Assembly (NCBI RefSeq): GCF_002221505.1 | Contig: NZ_CP011036.1 | Coordinates: 868,001 to 932,000 of the forward strand | Reading direction: 5' to 3' | DNA from: Pseudoalteromonas nigrifaciens | GTDB taxonomy: Bacteria > Pseudomonadota > Gammaproteobacteria > Enterobacterales > Alteromonadaceae | DNA length: 64,000 bases | Shown: positions 44,013 through 51,766 of the stretch, in pieces | Numbering within the stretch: the stretch's first letter is position 1 | Layout: each line of letters begins with the position of its first letter | Notes under the pieces: model-generated | Database searches by the model: none | Seen by the model: only the letters and a program-made list of their open reading frames with translations | What the model was told of the DNA's origin: nothing | Translations under genes and position numbers: made by a program

Positions 44013-44783
44013 GTGAAGATTTGGACTGTAGCAAATCAAAAAGGTGGAGTAGGGAAAACCACAACCGCGGTTAGCCTTGCAGGTATTTTAGCATCTCAAG
44101 GTAAGCGCGTATTATTGATTGATACCGATCCTCATGCCTCATTAACCTATTACTTTGGCATTGATTCTGAGGATTTAGAGGTTAGCGTATACGATATTTT
44201 TGTACGCGGAACTAGCATGCAAAGCGAAGAAATACTCCAAGCATTATGTCCATCTAGTATTGAAAACTTAGATATATTACCCGCCACTATGGCTATCGCT
44301 ACTCTAGATAGAAGTATGGGCAATAAAACCGGCATGGGATTAATATTAAAAAAAGCGCTTGCAAAAATAAGCGAATATTACGACTATGCAATCCTCGATT
44401 GCCCCCCAGTACTTGGCGTATTAATGGTTAATGCGCTAGCTGCGAGTGAACGCATTTTAGTGCCGGTACAAACCGAGTTTTTAGCGCTAAAGGGGCTCGA
44501 CAGAATGATGCGTACTATGCAGTTAATGCAAACATCTCAAGCTAAAAGCTATGAATATACTATAATTGCCACCATGTACGATAAGCGCACTAAAGCCTCG
44601 TTAGAGGCATATAAAACACTGCAAAATACTTATACTGATAAAGTGTGGCCGGGCGTTGTTCCGGTAGATACCAAATTTAGAGACGCCAGTTTAGCGCAAC
44701 AAGTTCCAAGTGAATTTTGCCCACGGTCTCGCGGGGTATATGCCTACAAGGCATTGCTCGACTATTTAATAGAACAAGGTTAA
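44013..44783 (+). CDS. parC: ParA-like ATPase of the chemotaxis cluster (ParC/Soj type)
   Basis: This ParA/MinD-type ATPase has 256 residues. The deviant Walker A is NQKGGVGKTTT near the N-terminus; other motifs are LLIDTDPHASLTYYFG and DYAILDCPPVLGVLMVNALA. In Vibrio the equivalent ParC directs polar localisation of the chemosensory array. The GTG start has AGGATG upstream. It is coupled to the parP-like gene, 3 bases on. Confidence 0.9.
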   Translation: MKIWTVANQKGGVGKTTTAVSLAGILASQGKRVLLIDTDPHASLTYYFGIDSEDLEVSVYDIFVRGTSMQSEEILQALCPSSIENLDILPATMAIATLDRSMGNKTGMGLILKKALAKISEYYDYAILDCPPVLGVLMVNALAASERILVPVQTEFLALKGLDRMMRTMQLMQTSQAKSYEYTIIATMYDKRTKASLEAYKTLQNTYTDKVWPGVVPVDTKFRDASLAQQVPSEFCPRSRGVYAYKALLDYLIEQG

Positions 44784-44786
44784 TCA

Positions 44787-45536
44787 ATGAGTAAGCAATT
44801 ATTTGCTAATGAAAAAGTAATGACTCAATATCTAGGCGCGTTATTGTGCGAAGACGAGCCTGTAGATAATCTTGAACCCGTTGCAAAATTACTTGAGCAA
44901 GTAACGGATAAAAAAACTGAACACCCAGATTTAGAAGCGCAGAGCACACAAAGTACGCCAGTATTTGAGCAAGTTGTGCCAGAAATTATTAAAAAGCCGA
45001 TAGCGCAAGAAATCAAAGCCCTAGTCACCTCTGCTGAGCAAACACTGTCGGCCGAGCAAATATTAGCCGCACAAAGCCAAGCTGATTATTTTGACGGGCA
45101 GTTTCAAGCCTTATTTTTTGAAGTGGCAGGATTAACGCTAGCTGTGCCGCTTAAAGCGTTAGGCGGTATACATGAATTAAGTGAAGTAAATCATTTATTT
45201 GGTAAACCAAAGTGGTTTAAAGGCGTTATGCTCAATAGAGATGAAAAACTTAATGTGGTTGATACCGCACGTTGGGTTATGCCAGAAAAGTATGACGAAA
45301 AGTTAGAGGCGTCACTTAACTACAAGTATTTAATTACACTAGGCGACAGTCAGTGGGGATTATTGGCAGAAAAGCTAATAAATAACATTACATTGAGTAA
45401 AGAAGATGTAAAATGGCGTACAAACCAAAGTAAGCGCCCATGGCTTGCCGGTGTTATTAAAGAAAAAATGTGCGCTTTAATAGATGTAAATAATTTAAAT
45501 GCATTATTAGAGAAAGGCCTAGACAGCCGTCAGTAG
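44787..45536 (+). CDS. parP: CheW-like protein ParP
   Basis: The 249-residue product has an acidic, low-complexity N-terminal half and a CheW-like domain at about residues 105-240 (FEVAGLTLAVPLKALGGIHE, VMLNRDEKLNVVDTARWV). ParP links ParC to CheA and stabilises the polar array in Vibrio. The order parC-parP-cheW is the same here. It is 24 bases before cheW. Confidence 0.85.
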   Translation: MSKQLFANEKVMTQYLGALLCEDEPVDNLEPVAKLLEQVTDKKTEHPDLEAQSTQSTPVFEQVVPEIIKKPIAQEIKALVTSAEQTLSAEQILAAQSQADYFDGQFQALFFEVAGLTLAVPLKALGGIHELSEVNHLFGKPKWFKGVMLNRDEKLNVVDTARWVMPEKYDEKLEASLNYKYLITLGDSQWGLLAEKLINNITLSKEDVKWRTNQSKRPWLAGVIKEKMCALIDVNNLNALLEKGLDSRQ

Positions 45537-45560
45537 TAATGACCATTACGGGGAAACAGC

Positions 45561-46058
45561 ATGAACCAAGATAAGTTACTGTCAGCAAATAAAAATGCAG
45601 ATAATAATGATGAAATACTACAGTGGGTAACGTTTAAGTTAGAAGACGAAACTTACGGTGTTAACGTAATGCAAGTGCAAGAAATATTACGCTACACTGA
45701 AATAGCCCCTGTACCTGGTGCACCTTCGTACGTGATTGGTATTATTAACTTACGTGGCAATGTGGTTACGGTTATTGATACTCGTGCCCGTTTTGGTTTA
45801 GCCGGTACGGATGCAACAGATAATTCGCGAATTTTAATTATTGAAGCTGAAGAGCAAGTTATTGGTATTTTAGCCGACAGCGTATCTGAAGTGGTTTATT
45901 TGCGCAGCTCAGAAATAGACAGTGCGCCGAATGTAGGCACAGAAGAAAGCGCTAAGTTTATTCAGGGTGTGTGTAATCGCGAAAACGAGTTACTTATTTT
46001 AGTTGATTTAAATAAGCTACTTAGTGACGACGAATGGGATGAGTTGAGCGATTTATAA
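45561..46058 (+). CDS. cheW: Chemotaxis coupling protein CheW
   Basis: CheW couples receptors to CheA. The 165-residue product is a full CheW domain: WVTFKLEDETYGVNVMQVQE, APVPGAPSYVIGIINLRGNV, VTVIDTRARFGL and FIQGVCNRENELLILVDLNK. A GGGG-containing leader precedes the ATG. Confidence 0.97.
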   Translation: MNQDKLLSANKNADNNDEILQWVTFKLEDETYGVNVMQVQEILRYTEIAPVPGAPSYVIGIINLRGNVVTVIDTRARFGLAGTDATDNSRILIIEAEEQVIGILADSVSEVVYLRSSEIDSAPNVGTEESAKFIQGVCNRENELLILVDLNKLLSDDEWDELSDL

Positions 46059-46076
46059 GCTTTACCACTAAAAATT

Positions 46077-46478
46077 ATGTTATTACTCAGTTTAGCAATT
46101 ATAGCGTTAGCTGTTGCCCTTATAGCATTGGCGATGATCATTCTATTTAAAAGCAGCTATGCAAGTGAGCTTACCTCTCAGCTGCAGCAATTTAAAGACT
46201 CGGCTGAGCAAATTAATATTTTACGCAGTGAGGTACAAGAGTTGCGCACTGGGTTATTAAGTATTGGTAAGCGAGTACTTGAAGTTGAGCAGCAAAATGA
46301 AGAGCTAACTCAACAACAAGCAGCGCAAAAGTATGACGATCCAGATGCAAAAATTTATTCTCGTGCTGTAAAAATGGTCGAACTTGGAGCTGATTTAGAA
46401 GAAGTAATTCGTGAATGCGAATTACCTAGAGCAGAAGCAGAACTGCTGTTTTCATTGCATAAACAAAAAGGCGCTTAG
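46077..46478 (+). CDS. fipA: DUF2802 membrane protein, FipA-like
   Basis: The 133-residue product has an N-terminal membrane helix (about residues 2-24), a coiled-coil stretch rich in Glu and Gln, and a C-terminal DUF2802-type domain (DPDAKIYSRAVKMVELGADL, EEVIRECELPRAEAELLFSL). DUF2802 proteins encoded after cheW were described as FipA, which recruits FlhF to the pole in Vibrio, Shewanella and Pseudomonas. The gene position fits. The family call is from motif memory and was not searched. Confidence 0.75.
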   Translation: MLLLSLAIIALAVALIALAMIILFKSSYASELTSQLQQFKDSAEQINILRSEVQELRTGLLSIGKRVLEVEQQNEELTQQQAAQKYDDPDAKIYSRAVKMVELGADLEEVIRECELPRAEAELLFSLHKQKGA

Positions 46479-46488
46479 CGTCTTTTTT
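46467..46488 (+). terminator. Terminator overlapping the fipA stop
   Basis: AAAGGCGC-TTA-GCGTCTTT forms a compact stem with one G-T pair, followed by T residues. The stop codon TAG lies inside the hairpin. It would end the flhA-to-fipA operon. Confidence 0.65.
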
Positions 46489-46508
46489 GCTTTTTAATGC
46501 TGTTAAAG

Positions 46509-46817
46509 CTACGCCTTAATATTTAACTTACCTTGAAAGTCTTGCCAGCCTGGCGGAAATTGCCCTCTTAATACATACGAAAATGCAATTAGCTCAGCAA
46601 TTACATAATACAACTCTTTAGGTATTTCTTCCCCAAGCTCTAAGTGTGATAACGTTTTGGCTAATGCTTCATCTTGATGGATCATAATGCCTTTTTTTTC
46701 AGCCGCTGCTATTATTTCATCAGCTAATTTACCAAAGCCCTTGGTACTTACCATTGGCGAGTTTCCGGCTGCATATAAAAGCCCAATCGCAGATTTGTTG
46801 TTGGCTGAGTCACTCAT
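46509..46817 (-). CDS. Stand-alone FlhB C-terminal domain protein (FlhX/YlqH type)
   Basis: The 102-residue product matches the part of FlhB that follows the autocleavage site: AIGLLYAAGNSPMVSTKGFG, ADEIIAAAEKKGIMIHQDEA and GEEIPKELYYVIAELIAFSY. It has no membrane segments and no NPTH motif, so it cannot self-cleave like FlhB. The start is 3 bases after the FliK-like gene, so the two are co-transcribed. Related proteins can partly replace the FlhB C-terminal domain in some bacteria. The role here is unknown. Confidence 0.85.
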   Translation of the reverse strand: MSDSANNKSAIGLLYAAGNSPMVSTKGFGKLADEIIAAAEKKGIMIHQDEALAKTLSHLELGEEIPKELYYVIAELIAFSYVLRGQFPPGWQDFQGKLNIKA

Positions 46818-46820
46818 TTT

Positions 46821-48923
46821 TTATACCTTAATATTAATAATGGCATGCGATTTATAAAAAGCTTGATGGCTTGCATCGCCTTGCTTTAAAGTAAGATCAC
46901 CTACTTGCAAACCATGCTTGGCTAATTTTGATCTTAAATTATCAAGATGCGGATGAGCCATAGCGGTCACTTCTTGGCTTGATGCAAATAACTGGCAATC
47001 AAGTGCTTTATCCATTAATTCGGCAGTAATTTGTAACTGACCAAGCTGTGCATAATCAAAGTTTAACCTAACAAACCAGACATTTTTTTCTGCTAGCTTA
47101 TCGCCACTGGGCTTTTTATATTGGCCTAATGTTATTTCTGTTTGCGCCGCTTCTGGCGGTAATTTCATTGGTAATAAAAAGTTTACCAAGGGGTTTGAGT
47201 CGGCTAGCTGATTAGCAGGGGTAACATTTACTTGGCCAAGGGTATTTTTAACTTGTGTTAACTCCCCCGCAAGTGCTTGCACTTGGCTTTGTTGCAGTTG
47301 CTCAAGTAATTTAGCACCAGAGTTGCCGGTTTTAAATGTGGGTAATAACACCTGCAGTAGTGCATCTAAGCCGGTTTGATTATTAATGCTAATAGGTGTA
47401 GTTGTTTGGCTAATAATAGGCGCGGCTAAAATGCTTACTGCAAGTTGCTCTAATCCCTTACTAAAACTGCTTTGCAGCGTGTCGTTTGTCAGTTGCGTTG
47501 GTTGTAATGTGGCAAGAATTTCGCGCTGTATAGCTGTTGGGTGTAAATTATTACTAGAAACCATCCGATTAAATGCCTGATTTACGAGGCGCGTTAAGTC
47601 GGCTGGTTGCTGCGATAACTGCTGTGCAATATCTGCTATTTTGCTGCTTAAAAGCGGCGTGTTATTGGGTGTGTTTATTGCGCTAGCTGCACTGAGTTGG
47701 TTTAGCAATGGAGCGAGTAATTTAGCTTCTAAAGGATGTAATTGATTTTGCGAACTTAGTTTGCCATTGCTTGTTGTTGCAAAGAGCATGCTTGTTGGCA
47801 ACTGCCATAAGCTAACACTTGATTTAATTAATTGGGTTAACTGCACTAAAGGTGGCAACTGGTTAGGTTGCTGGTTTAACTGCTCGGCGACATTTAGTTT
47901 ATTAATACCAGTTGTCGTTTGATTTATAGCGGCAAAAGGTTTGTTTTCGAAGTATTTTACTGCATCACTTATACGCGTTTTTAGTTCACCAAAACTACTT
48001 TTTAACCAAGAATCAATAGGGCTGTTATTAGCCGCTATTAATGGACTAGTAGGGTTATTTAAATTGCTTGTTGATACGCTGCTTTGCTGCGCCGAAGTTA
48101 GTTGATTAAACGGTTTTGTGAACGAGTTTTTAAGTATGACAGTGGTACTGTTTATATTAGTTTGAATTAACAGTTTGTTGGCTTGGCTGCTCAAGTTTAC
48201 GTTTGTTACGGTATGCGAAAGTTGGTTAAGTTGATTATTGTTTATATTAAGCTTAAATGAACCTGCTTGTTGTGCATGCGTTAAAATTGCAAATTTAGGG
48301 GTTGCTTGTAGCTGTGCATTTGGCAAATTTTGCGCAAGTAAACTTGCTAGTTTTGCTTGAGTTATGGGTTGTGTATGCACGGATTCAGCAAAGCGATTGA
48401 TAACGTCTAGCTGCGCGCCTTTATTATTAGTGCTAATTATTATTTTTAATGGTTGCTCGGCGGCCAGTAGTTGCGCTACCTCTTTATTAATTGCAATGCT
48501 GGCATTAAGCTTTTCAATTACCAGCTTGGGTGTAGGCGTTAATACGACCTGCGCCGGCATAGGATTATTTTGTAACTCGCTTCCGGTATTTATATAATTT
48601 AAAAATTGCTGTAATTGCACCGGTTGATTAAGTGTAAGCCTTGTATTGTTGGGGGTAATTGTAAGTGACTTGCCCTCGTTACTGAGCTGTATGCTCGCAC
48701 TGGCTATTTTGTCTAAGTTTTTTGGCGCAGTTGTAATACCAAGCCTGAGAGTTTGCCAGTGCTTATTTATTAATACATCTAGGGTAATCGATTCTTTAGA
48801 AAACTGAATGTTTTTTGCCGCAAGCATCTCGCCAGGAAGCGAGGTTAAGTTATGCTTAGGCGCATTAGAGGTTAGGTTATTAACCAATGAATTAGATAAT
48901 GTAATTTGCGTAGGTGTATTCAT
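46821..48923 (-). CDS. Second FliK-like hook-length control protein
   Basis: The 700-residue product is rich in Gln, Asn, Leu and Thr across the first 560 residues. The C-terminus resembles the FliK hook-control domain (WFVRLNFDYAQLGQLQITAE, DNLRSKLAKHGLQVGDLTLK). It is about 180 residues longer than the operon FliK at 25350 and unrelated to it in the N-terminal part. No signal peptide is seen, as expected for flagellar export. Co-transcription with an FlhB-C protein suggests a paired export-switch module. Divergent from ccmA. Confidence 0.8.
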   Translation of the reverse strand: MNTPTQITLSNSLVNNLTSNAPKHNLTSLPGEMLAAKNIQFSKESITLDVLINKHWQTLRLGITTAPKNLDKIASASIQLSNEGKSLTITPNNTRLTLNQPVQLQQFLNYINTGSELQNNPMPAQVVLTPTPKLVIEKLNASIAINKEVAQLLAAEQPLKIIISTNNKGAQLDVINRFAESVHTQPITQAKLASLLAQNLPNAQLQATPKFAILTHAQQAGSFKLNINNNQLNQLSHTVTNVNLSSQANKLLIQTNINSTTVILKNSFTKPFNQLTSAQQSSVSTSNLNNPTSPLIAANNSPIDSWLKSSFGELKTRISDAVKYFENKPFAAINQTTTGINKLNVAEQLNQQPNQLPPLVQLTQLIKSSVSLWQLPTSMLFATTSNGKLSSQNQLHPLEAKLLAPLLNQLSAASAINTPNNTPLLSSKIADIAQQLSQQPADLTRLVNQAFNRMVSSNNLHPTAIQREILATLQPTQLTNDTLQSSFSKGLEQLAVSILAAPIISQTTTPISINNQTGLDALLQVLLPTFKTGNSGAKLLEQLQQSQVQALAGELTQVKNTLGQVNVTPANQLADSNPLVNFLLPMKLPPEAAQTEITLGQYKKPSGDKLAEKNVWFVRLNFDYAQLGQLQITAELMDKALDCQLFASSQEVTAMAHPHLDNLRSKLAKHGLQVGDLTLKQGDASHQAFYKSHAIINIKV

Positions 48924-48985
48924 TATTTTAAATCAAGTTTTCTTTATTTTTAGTGAATCGATTTTAAAGCAATATTCGTATTACC

Positions 48986-49000
48986 CTATCATTATGATAG
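48986..49000. promoter_or_regulatory. Perfect palindrome between fliK-like gene and ccmA
   Basis: CTATCATTATGATAG is a 15-base palindrome (7-1-7) in the 113-base divergent gap. It overlaps a possible -10 hexamer TATGAT for ccmA. It could bind a dimeric regulator of one or both directions. No known motif (FNR, ArcA, Fur) fits convincingly. Confidence 0.35.
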
Positions 49001-49036
49001 ACTAACGCCTAATTTTTGGCAGAGAGAATCGTCATC

Positions 49037-49657
49037 TTGTTACACATTAAGTCCGTCACCTGCATCAAGCAAGAACGTTGTTTGTTTGCGGATCTTAATT
49101 TTAGCCTTAATAGCGGCCAAATCATGCAATTAGCAGGTGCTAATGGTGCTGGTAAAACGTCTTTATTACGTATTATAGCGGGCTTTTCTATGCCTGATGA
49201 AGGCGATATTCTGTACCTTAATCAGTCGATTAAAAAGTACTATGAAGAGTACGCCAGAGATCTATTATTTATAGGCCATAAAACCGGGGTTAATGTGCAG
49301 CTCAGTGCGCTTGAAAACGTTAAACATTGGTTGGCAATTAATGGCTACACTAATGAAGGTGATTTATACCCTTTATTAAGTAAGCTTGGCTTAGTAGGCC
49401 TTGAAGATGTACCGGTTAGAACGCTCTCTGCTGGGCAGCAACGCCGTGTTGCGTTAGCTCGATTATGGTTAAGTGAAGCTAAGCTATGGATTTTAGATGA
49501 GCCATTTACAGCACTTGATAAAAGTGGTGTTGCCTTTTTACAGCAACGTTTTGTTGAGCATTTAAAAAATGGCGGAGCTATATTGCTAACCACGCATCAA
49601 GATTTAACGGCTCATTTTAGCGACCTACAAACACTCACTTTGGAGTATCGTCACTAA
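49037..49657 (+). CDS. ccmA: Heme exporter ATPase CcmA
   Basis: CcmA is the ATPase of the CcmABCD complex, which releases heme-loaded CcmE. From TTG 49037 the product has 206 residues: Walker A GANGAGKTS, signature LSAGQQRRVALARLW and Walker B LWILDEPF. The frame is open back to another TTG at 49016. The later start is preferred because it gives the usual CcmA N-terminus (MLHIKSVTCIKQERCLF) and has GAGAG about 10 bases upstream. It overlaps ccmB by one base. Confidence 0.94.
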   Translation: MLHIKSVTCIKQERCLFADLNFSLNSGQIMQLAGANGAGKTSLLRIIAGFSMPDEGDILYLNQSIKKYYEEYARDLLFIGHKTGVNVQLSALENVKHWLAINGYTNEGDLYPLLSKLGLVGLEDVPVRTLSAGQQRRVALARLWLSEAKLWILDEPFTALDKSGVAFLQQRFVEHLKNGGAILLTTHQDLTAHFSDLQTLTLEYRH

Positions 49658-50343
49658 TGACCCGACAACACTCCTATTGGTTACTTTTTAAAGCCGTGTT
49701 TAGTAAAGATGTTAAACTTGCTTTTCGTCAGCGCGCTGAAATTATCAATCCTATTTTGTTCTTTTTAATTGTTATTTCATTATTTCCGTTAGCTATTGGG
49801 CCAGAGCCCGGTCTACTGGCAAGAATGGCGCCGGGTATAATTTGGGTGGCTGCTTTGCTCTCAACTATGTTGGGGTTAGATAAGCTGTTTAGAGATGATT
49901 ATAACGATGGCTCACTTGAACAACTTATTGCATCGTCGTATCCGTTATCGTTAACTGTGTTGGCTAAAGTAGCCGCGCATTGGGTGATCACTGGGCTTCC
50001 TTTAGTATTAATGACCCCACTGTTTGCACTACTATTGAATTTAGATAACACAGCATTAATGGCTACGTTACTAACGCTATTATTAGGTACGCCTTTGTTG
50101 AGCTTTATTGGCGCAATTGGGGCTGGGCTTACTGTAGGATTACAAAAAGGCGGTATTTTAATGAGTTTATTGGTGTTGCCTTTGTATATTCCGGTTTTAA
50201 TTTTTGCAACGTCAGCTATCGATACCAGTACTATGTCGCTGGATTATAGTGGGCAGCTTGCCATTCTTGGCGCTATGTTAGTTATTGCTATTATTAGTGC
50301 GCCAATCGCCATATCGTCAGCATTAAAAGTGAGTGTAAGTTAA
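49657..50343 (+). CDS. ccmB: Heme exporter membrane protein CcmB
   Basis: CcmB is the membrane partner of CcmA. The 228-residue product has six hydrophobic segments. Family stretches are FSKDVKLAFRQRAEIINPIL, LLSTMLGLDKLFRDDYNDGS and LEQLIASSYPL. It starts on the TAATG overlap with ccmA and ends one base before ccmC. Confidence 0.96.
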   Translation: MTRQHSYWLLFKAVFSKDVKLAFRQRAEIINPILFFLIVISLFPLAIGPEPGLLARMAPGIIWVAALLSTMLGLDKLFRDDYNDGSLEQLIASSYPLSLTVLAKVAAHWVITGLPLVLMTPLFALLLNLDNTALMATLLTLLLGTPLLSFIGAIGAGLTVGLQKGGILMSLLVLPLYIPVLIFATSAIDTSTMSLDYSGQLAILGAMLVIAIISAPIAISSALKVSVS

Positions 50344-50344
50344 T

Positions 50345-51082
50345 ATGTGGAAGTGGTTACATCCCTATGCTAAAGCAGAGCGTGCATATAAGCTATGCAA
50401 TACGTTATTGCCTTATTTTGCCGTAGTTACGGTTATTAGTATGTTAGTTGGTTGGGTATGGGGGCTTGGTTTTGCGCCTGCCGATTACCAACAAAAAGAC
50501 AGCTACCGTATCATTTTTATTCATGTGCCTTCGGCTATTTTATCTATGGGTGCTTATTCATCAATGGCAATTGCTGCCATTATTGCGCTGGTTTGGCAGT
50601 TACGAAACGCTGAACTTGCAGTTATTGCAATTGCGCCTGTAGGGGCATGCATTACTGCGATTGCACTTATAACCGGTGCTGCATGGGGTAAACCTATGTG
50701 GGGCGCTTGGTGGGTATGGGATGCGCGCTTAACCTCAGAGCTAATTTTATTATTTTTATATTTGGGTGTGTTGTCTTTGTACCATGCCTTTGAAGATAAA
50801 AAGGCAGCGGGTCGTGCCGCTTCTATTTTGGCTATCGTAGGGGTTATTAATTTACCTATTATTCATTACTCTGTTGAGTGGTGGAACACCCTACACCAAG
50901 GAGCCTCAATAACTAAGCTAGATACCAAAGCAATTGATCCCAGTATGTTTTGGCCATTAATGGTAAACATTTTGGCGTTTGCGGCTTTTGTTGGCACTGT
51001 TACTTTAATTCGTCTTAAAAATGAAATATTACAACGTGAAAAGCATCGCCCATGGGTGCGCCAGTTGTTAACTAAGAGGTAG
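50345..51082 (+). CDS. ccmC: Heme handling protein CcmC
   Basis: CcmC transfers heme to CcmE. The 245-residue product has six membrane segments and the tryptophan-rich WWD motif WGAWWVWDARLTSELILLFL. Conserved histidines in FIHVPSA and IHYSVEWWNTLHQ are the expected axial heme ligands. Confidence 0.97.
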   Translation: MWKWLHPYAKAERAYKLCNTLLPYFAVVTVISMLVGWVWGLGFAPADYQQKDSYRIIFIHVPSAILSMGAYSSMAIAAIIALVWQLRNAELAVIAIAPVGACITAIALITGAAWGKPMWGAWWVWDARLTSELILLFLYLGVLSLYHAFEDKKAAGRAASILAIVGVINLPIIHYSVEWWNTLHQGASITKLDTKAIDPSMFWPLMVNILAFAAFVGTVTLIRLKNEILQREKHRPWVRQLLTKR

Positions 51083-51084
51083 TT

Positions 51085-51285
51085 ATGCAGTTTGACTCAT
51101 TTTCTGATTTTATTGCAATGGGAGGCTATGGATTTTATGTGTGGCTTTCTTTTGGTACATGCGCACTTATTTTATTAGGTATTTTATTTAGTTCACTCAG
51201 AGAGACTAAACATATTATGGCATCGGTAGAGCAACAAATAGCGCGAGAAGTTCGTATTAAAAATGCTAAGCAGGAGCAAATATAA
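51085..51285 (+). CDS. ccmD: Heme exporter protein CcmD
   Basis: CcmD is a small one-helix protein holding CcmE to CcmABC. The 66-residue product has [20 protein letters not shown] at the start of its membrane helix and a basic C-terminal tail. The last base overlaps ccmE (TAATG). Confidence 0.94.
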   Translation: MQFDSFSDFIAMGGYGFYVWLSFGTCALILLGILFSSLRETKHIMASVEQQIAREVRIKNAKQEQI

Positions 51286-51764
51286 TGAACCCAAGACGTA
51301 AAAAACGCCTTTTAGTTATTGTTGCAGTGCTGTTTGGCATTGGTGCCTCAATAGGCTTGGTACTGTATGCATTACAAGAAAACATTAATTTATTTTATAC
51401 CCCAAGTGAGCTTGTTGACGGTAAAGGCCCCAATAAAGAAAAACCACAAATAGGCCAAAAGCTACGCATTGGTGGCATGGTTGTACCAGGTTCGGTAGAG
51501 CGCAATGAGCAAAGTTTAAAAGTAAGCTTTACTTTAGTTGATACAGGCCCAACCGTGGTAGTGCGTTATCAGGGGATTTTGCCTGACCTATTTCGCGAAG
51601 GCCAAGGCATAGTTGCACAAGGTGTACTTGTGGAGCCCAATGTAATAGAAGCATTTGAAGTACTTGCTAAGCATGATGAAGAATACATGCCTGCTGAAGT
51701 GGCAGAAGCGTTAAAAGGAATTAAACACGAGAAACCTAAATACAACCTAGATAGTGGTAATTAA
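51285..51764 (+). CDS. ccmE: Periplasmic heme chaperone CcmE
   Basis: CcmE carries heme covalently to CcmF. The 159-residue product has an N-terminal membrane anchor after [10 protein letters not shown], the OB-fold region ([20 protein letters not shown]) and the heme-binding stretch [10 protein letters not shown] with the conserved His and Tyr. Normal length. Confidence 0.97.
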   Translation: MNPRRKKRLLVIVAVLFGIGASIGLVLYALQENINLFYTPSELVDGKGPNKEKPQIGQKLRIGGMVVPGSVERNEQSLKVSFTLVDTGPTVVVRYQGILPDLFREGQGIVAQGVLVEPNVIEAFEVLAKHDEEYMPAEVAEALKGIKHEKPKYNLDSGN

Positions 51765-51766
51765 TA

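Noticed and set aside
46509..46817. Truncated flhB pseudogene
   Set aside because: The frame is intact, has its own start next to the FliK-like gene, and matches the known stand-alone FlhB-C family, so it is treated as a gene.
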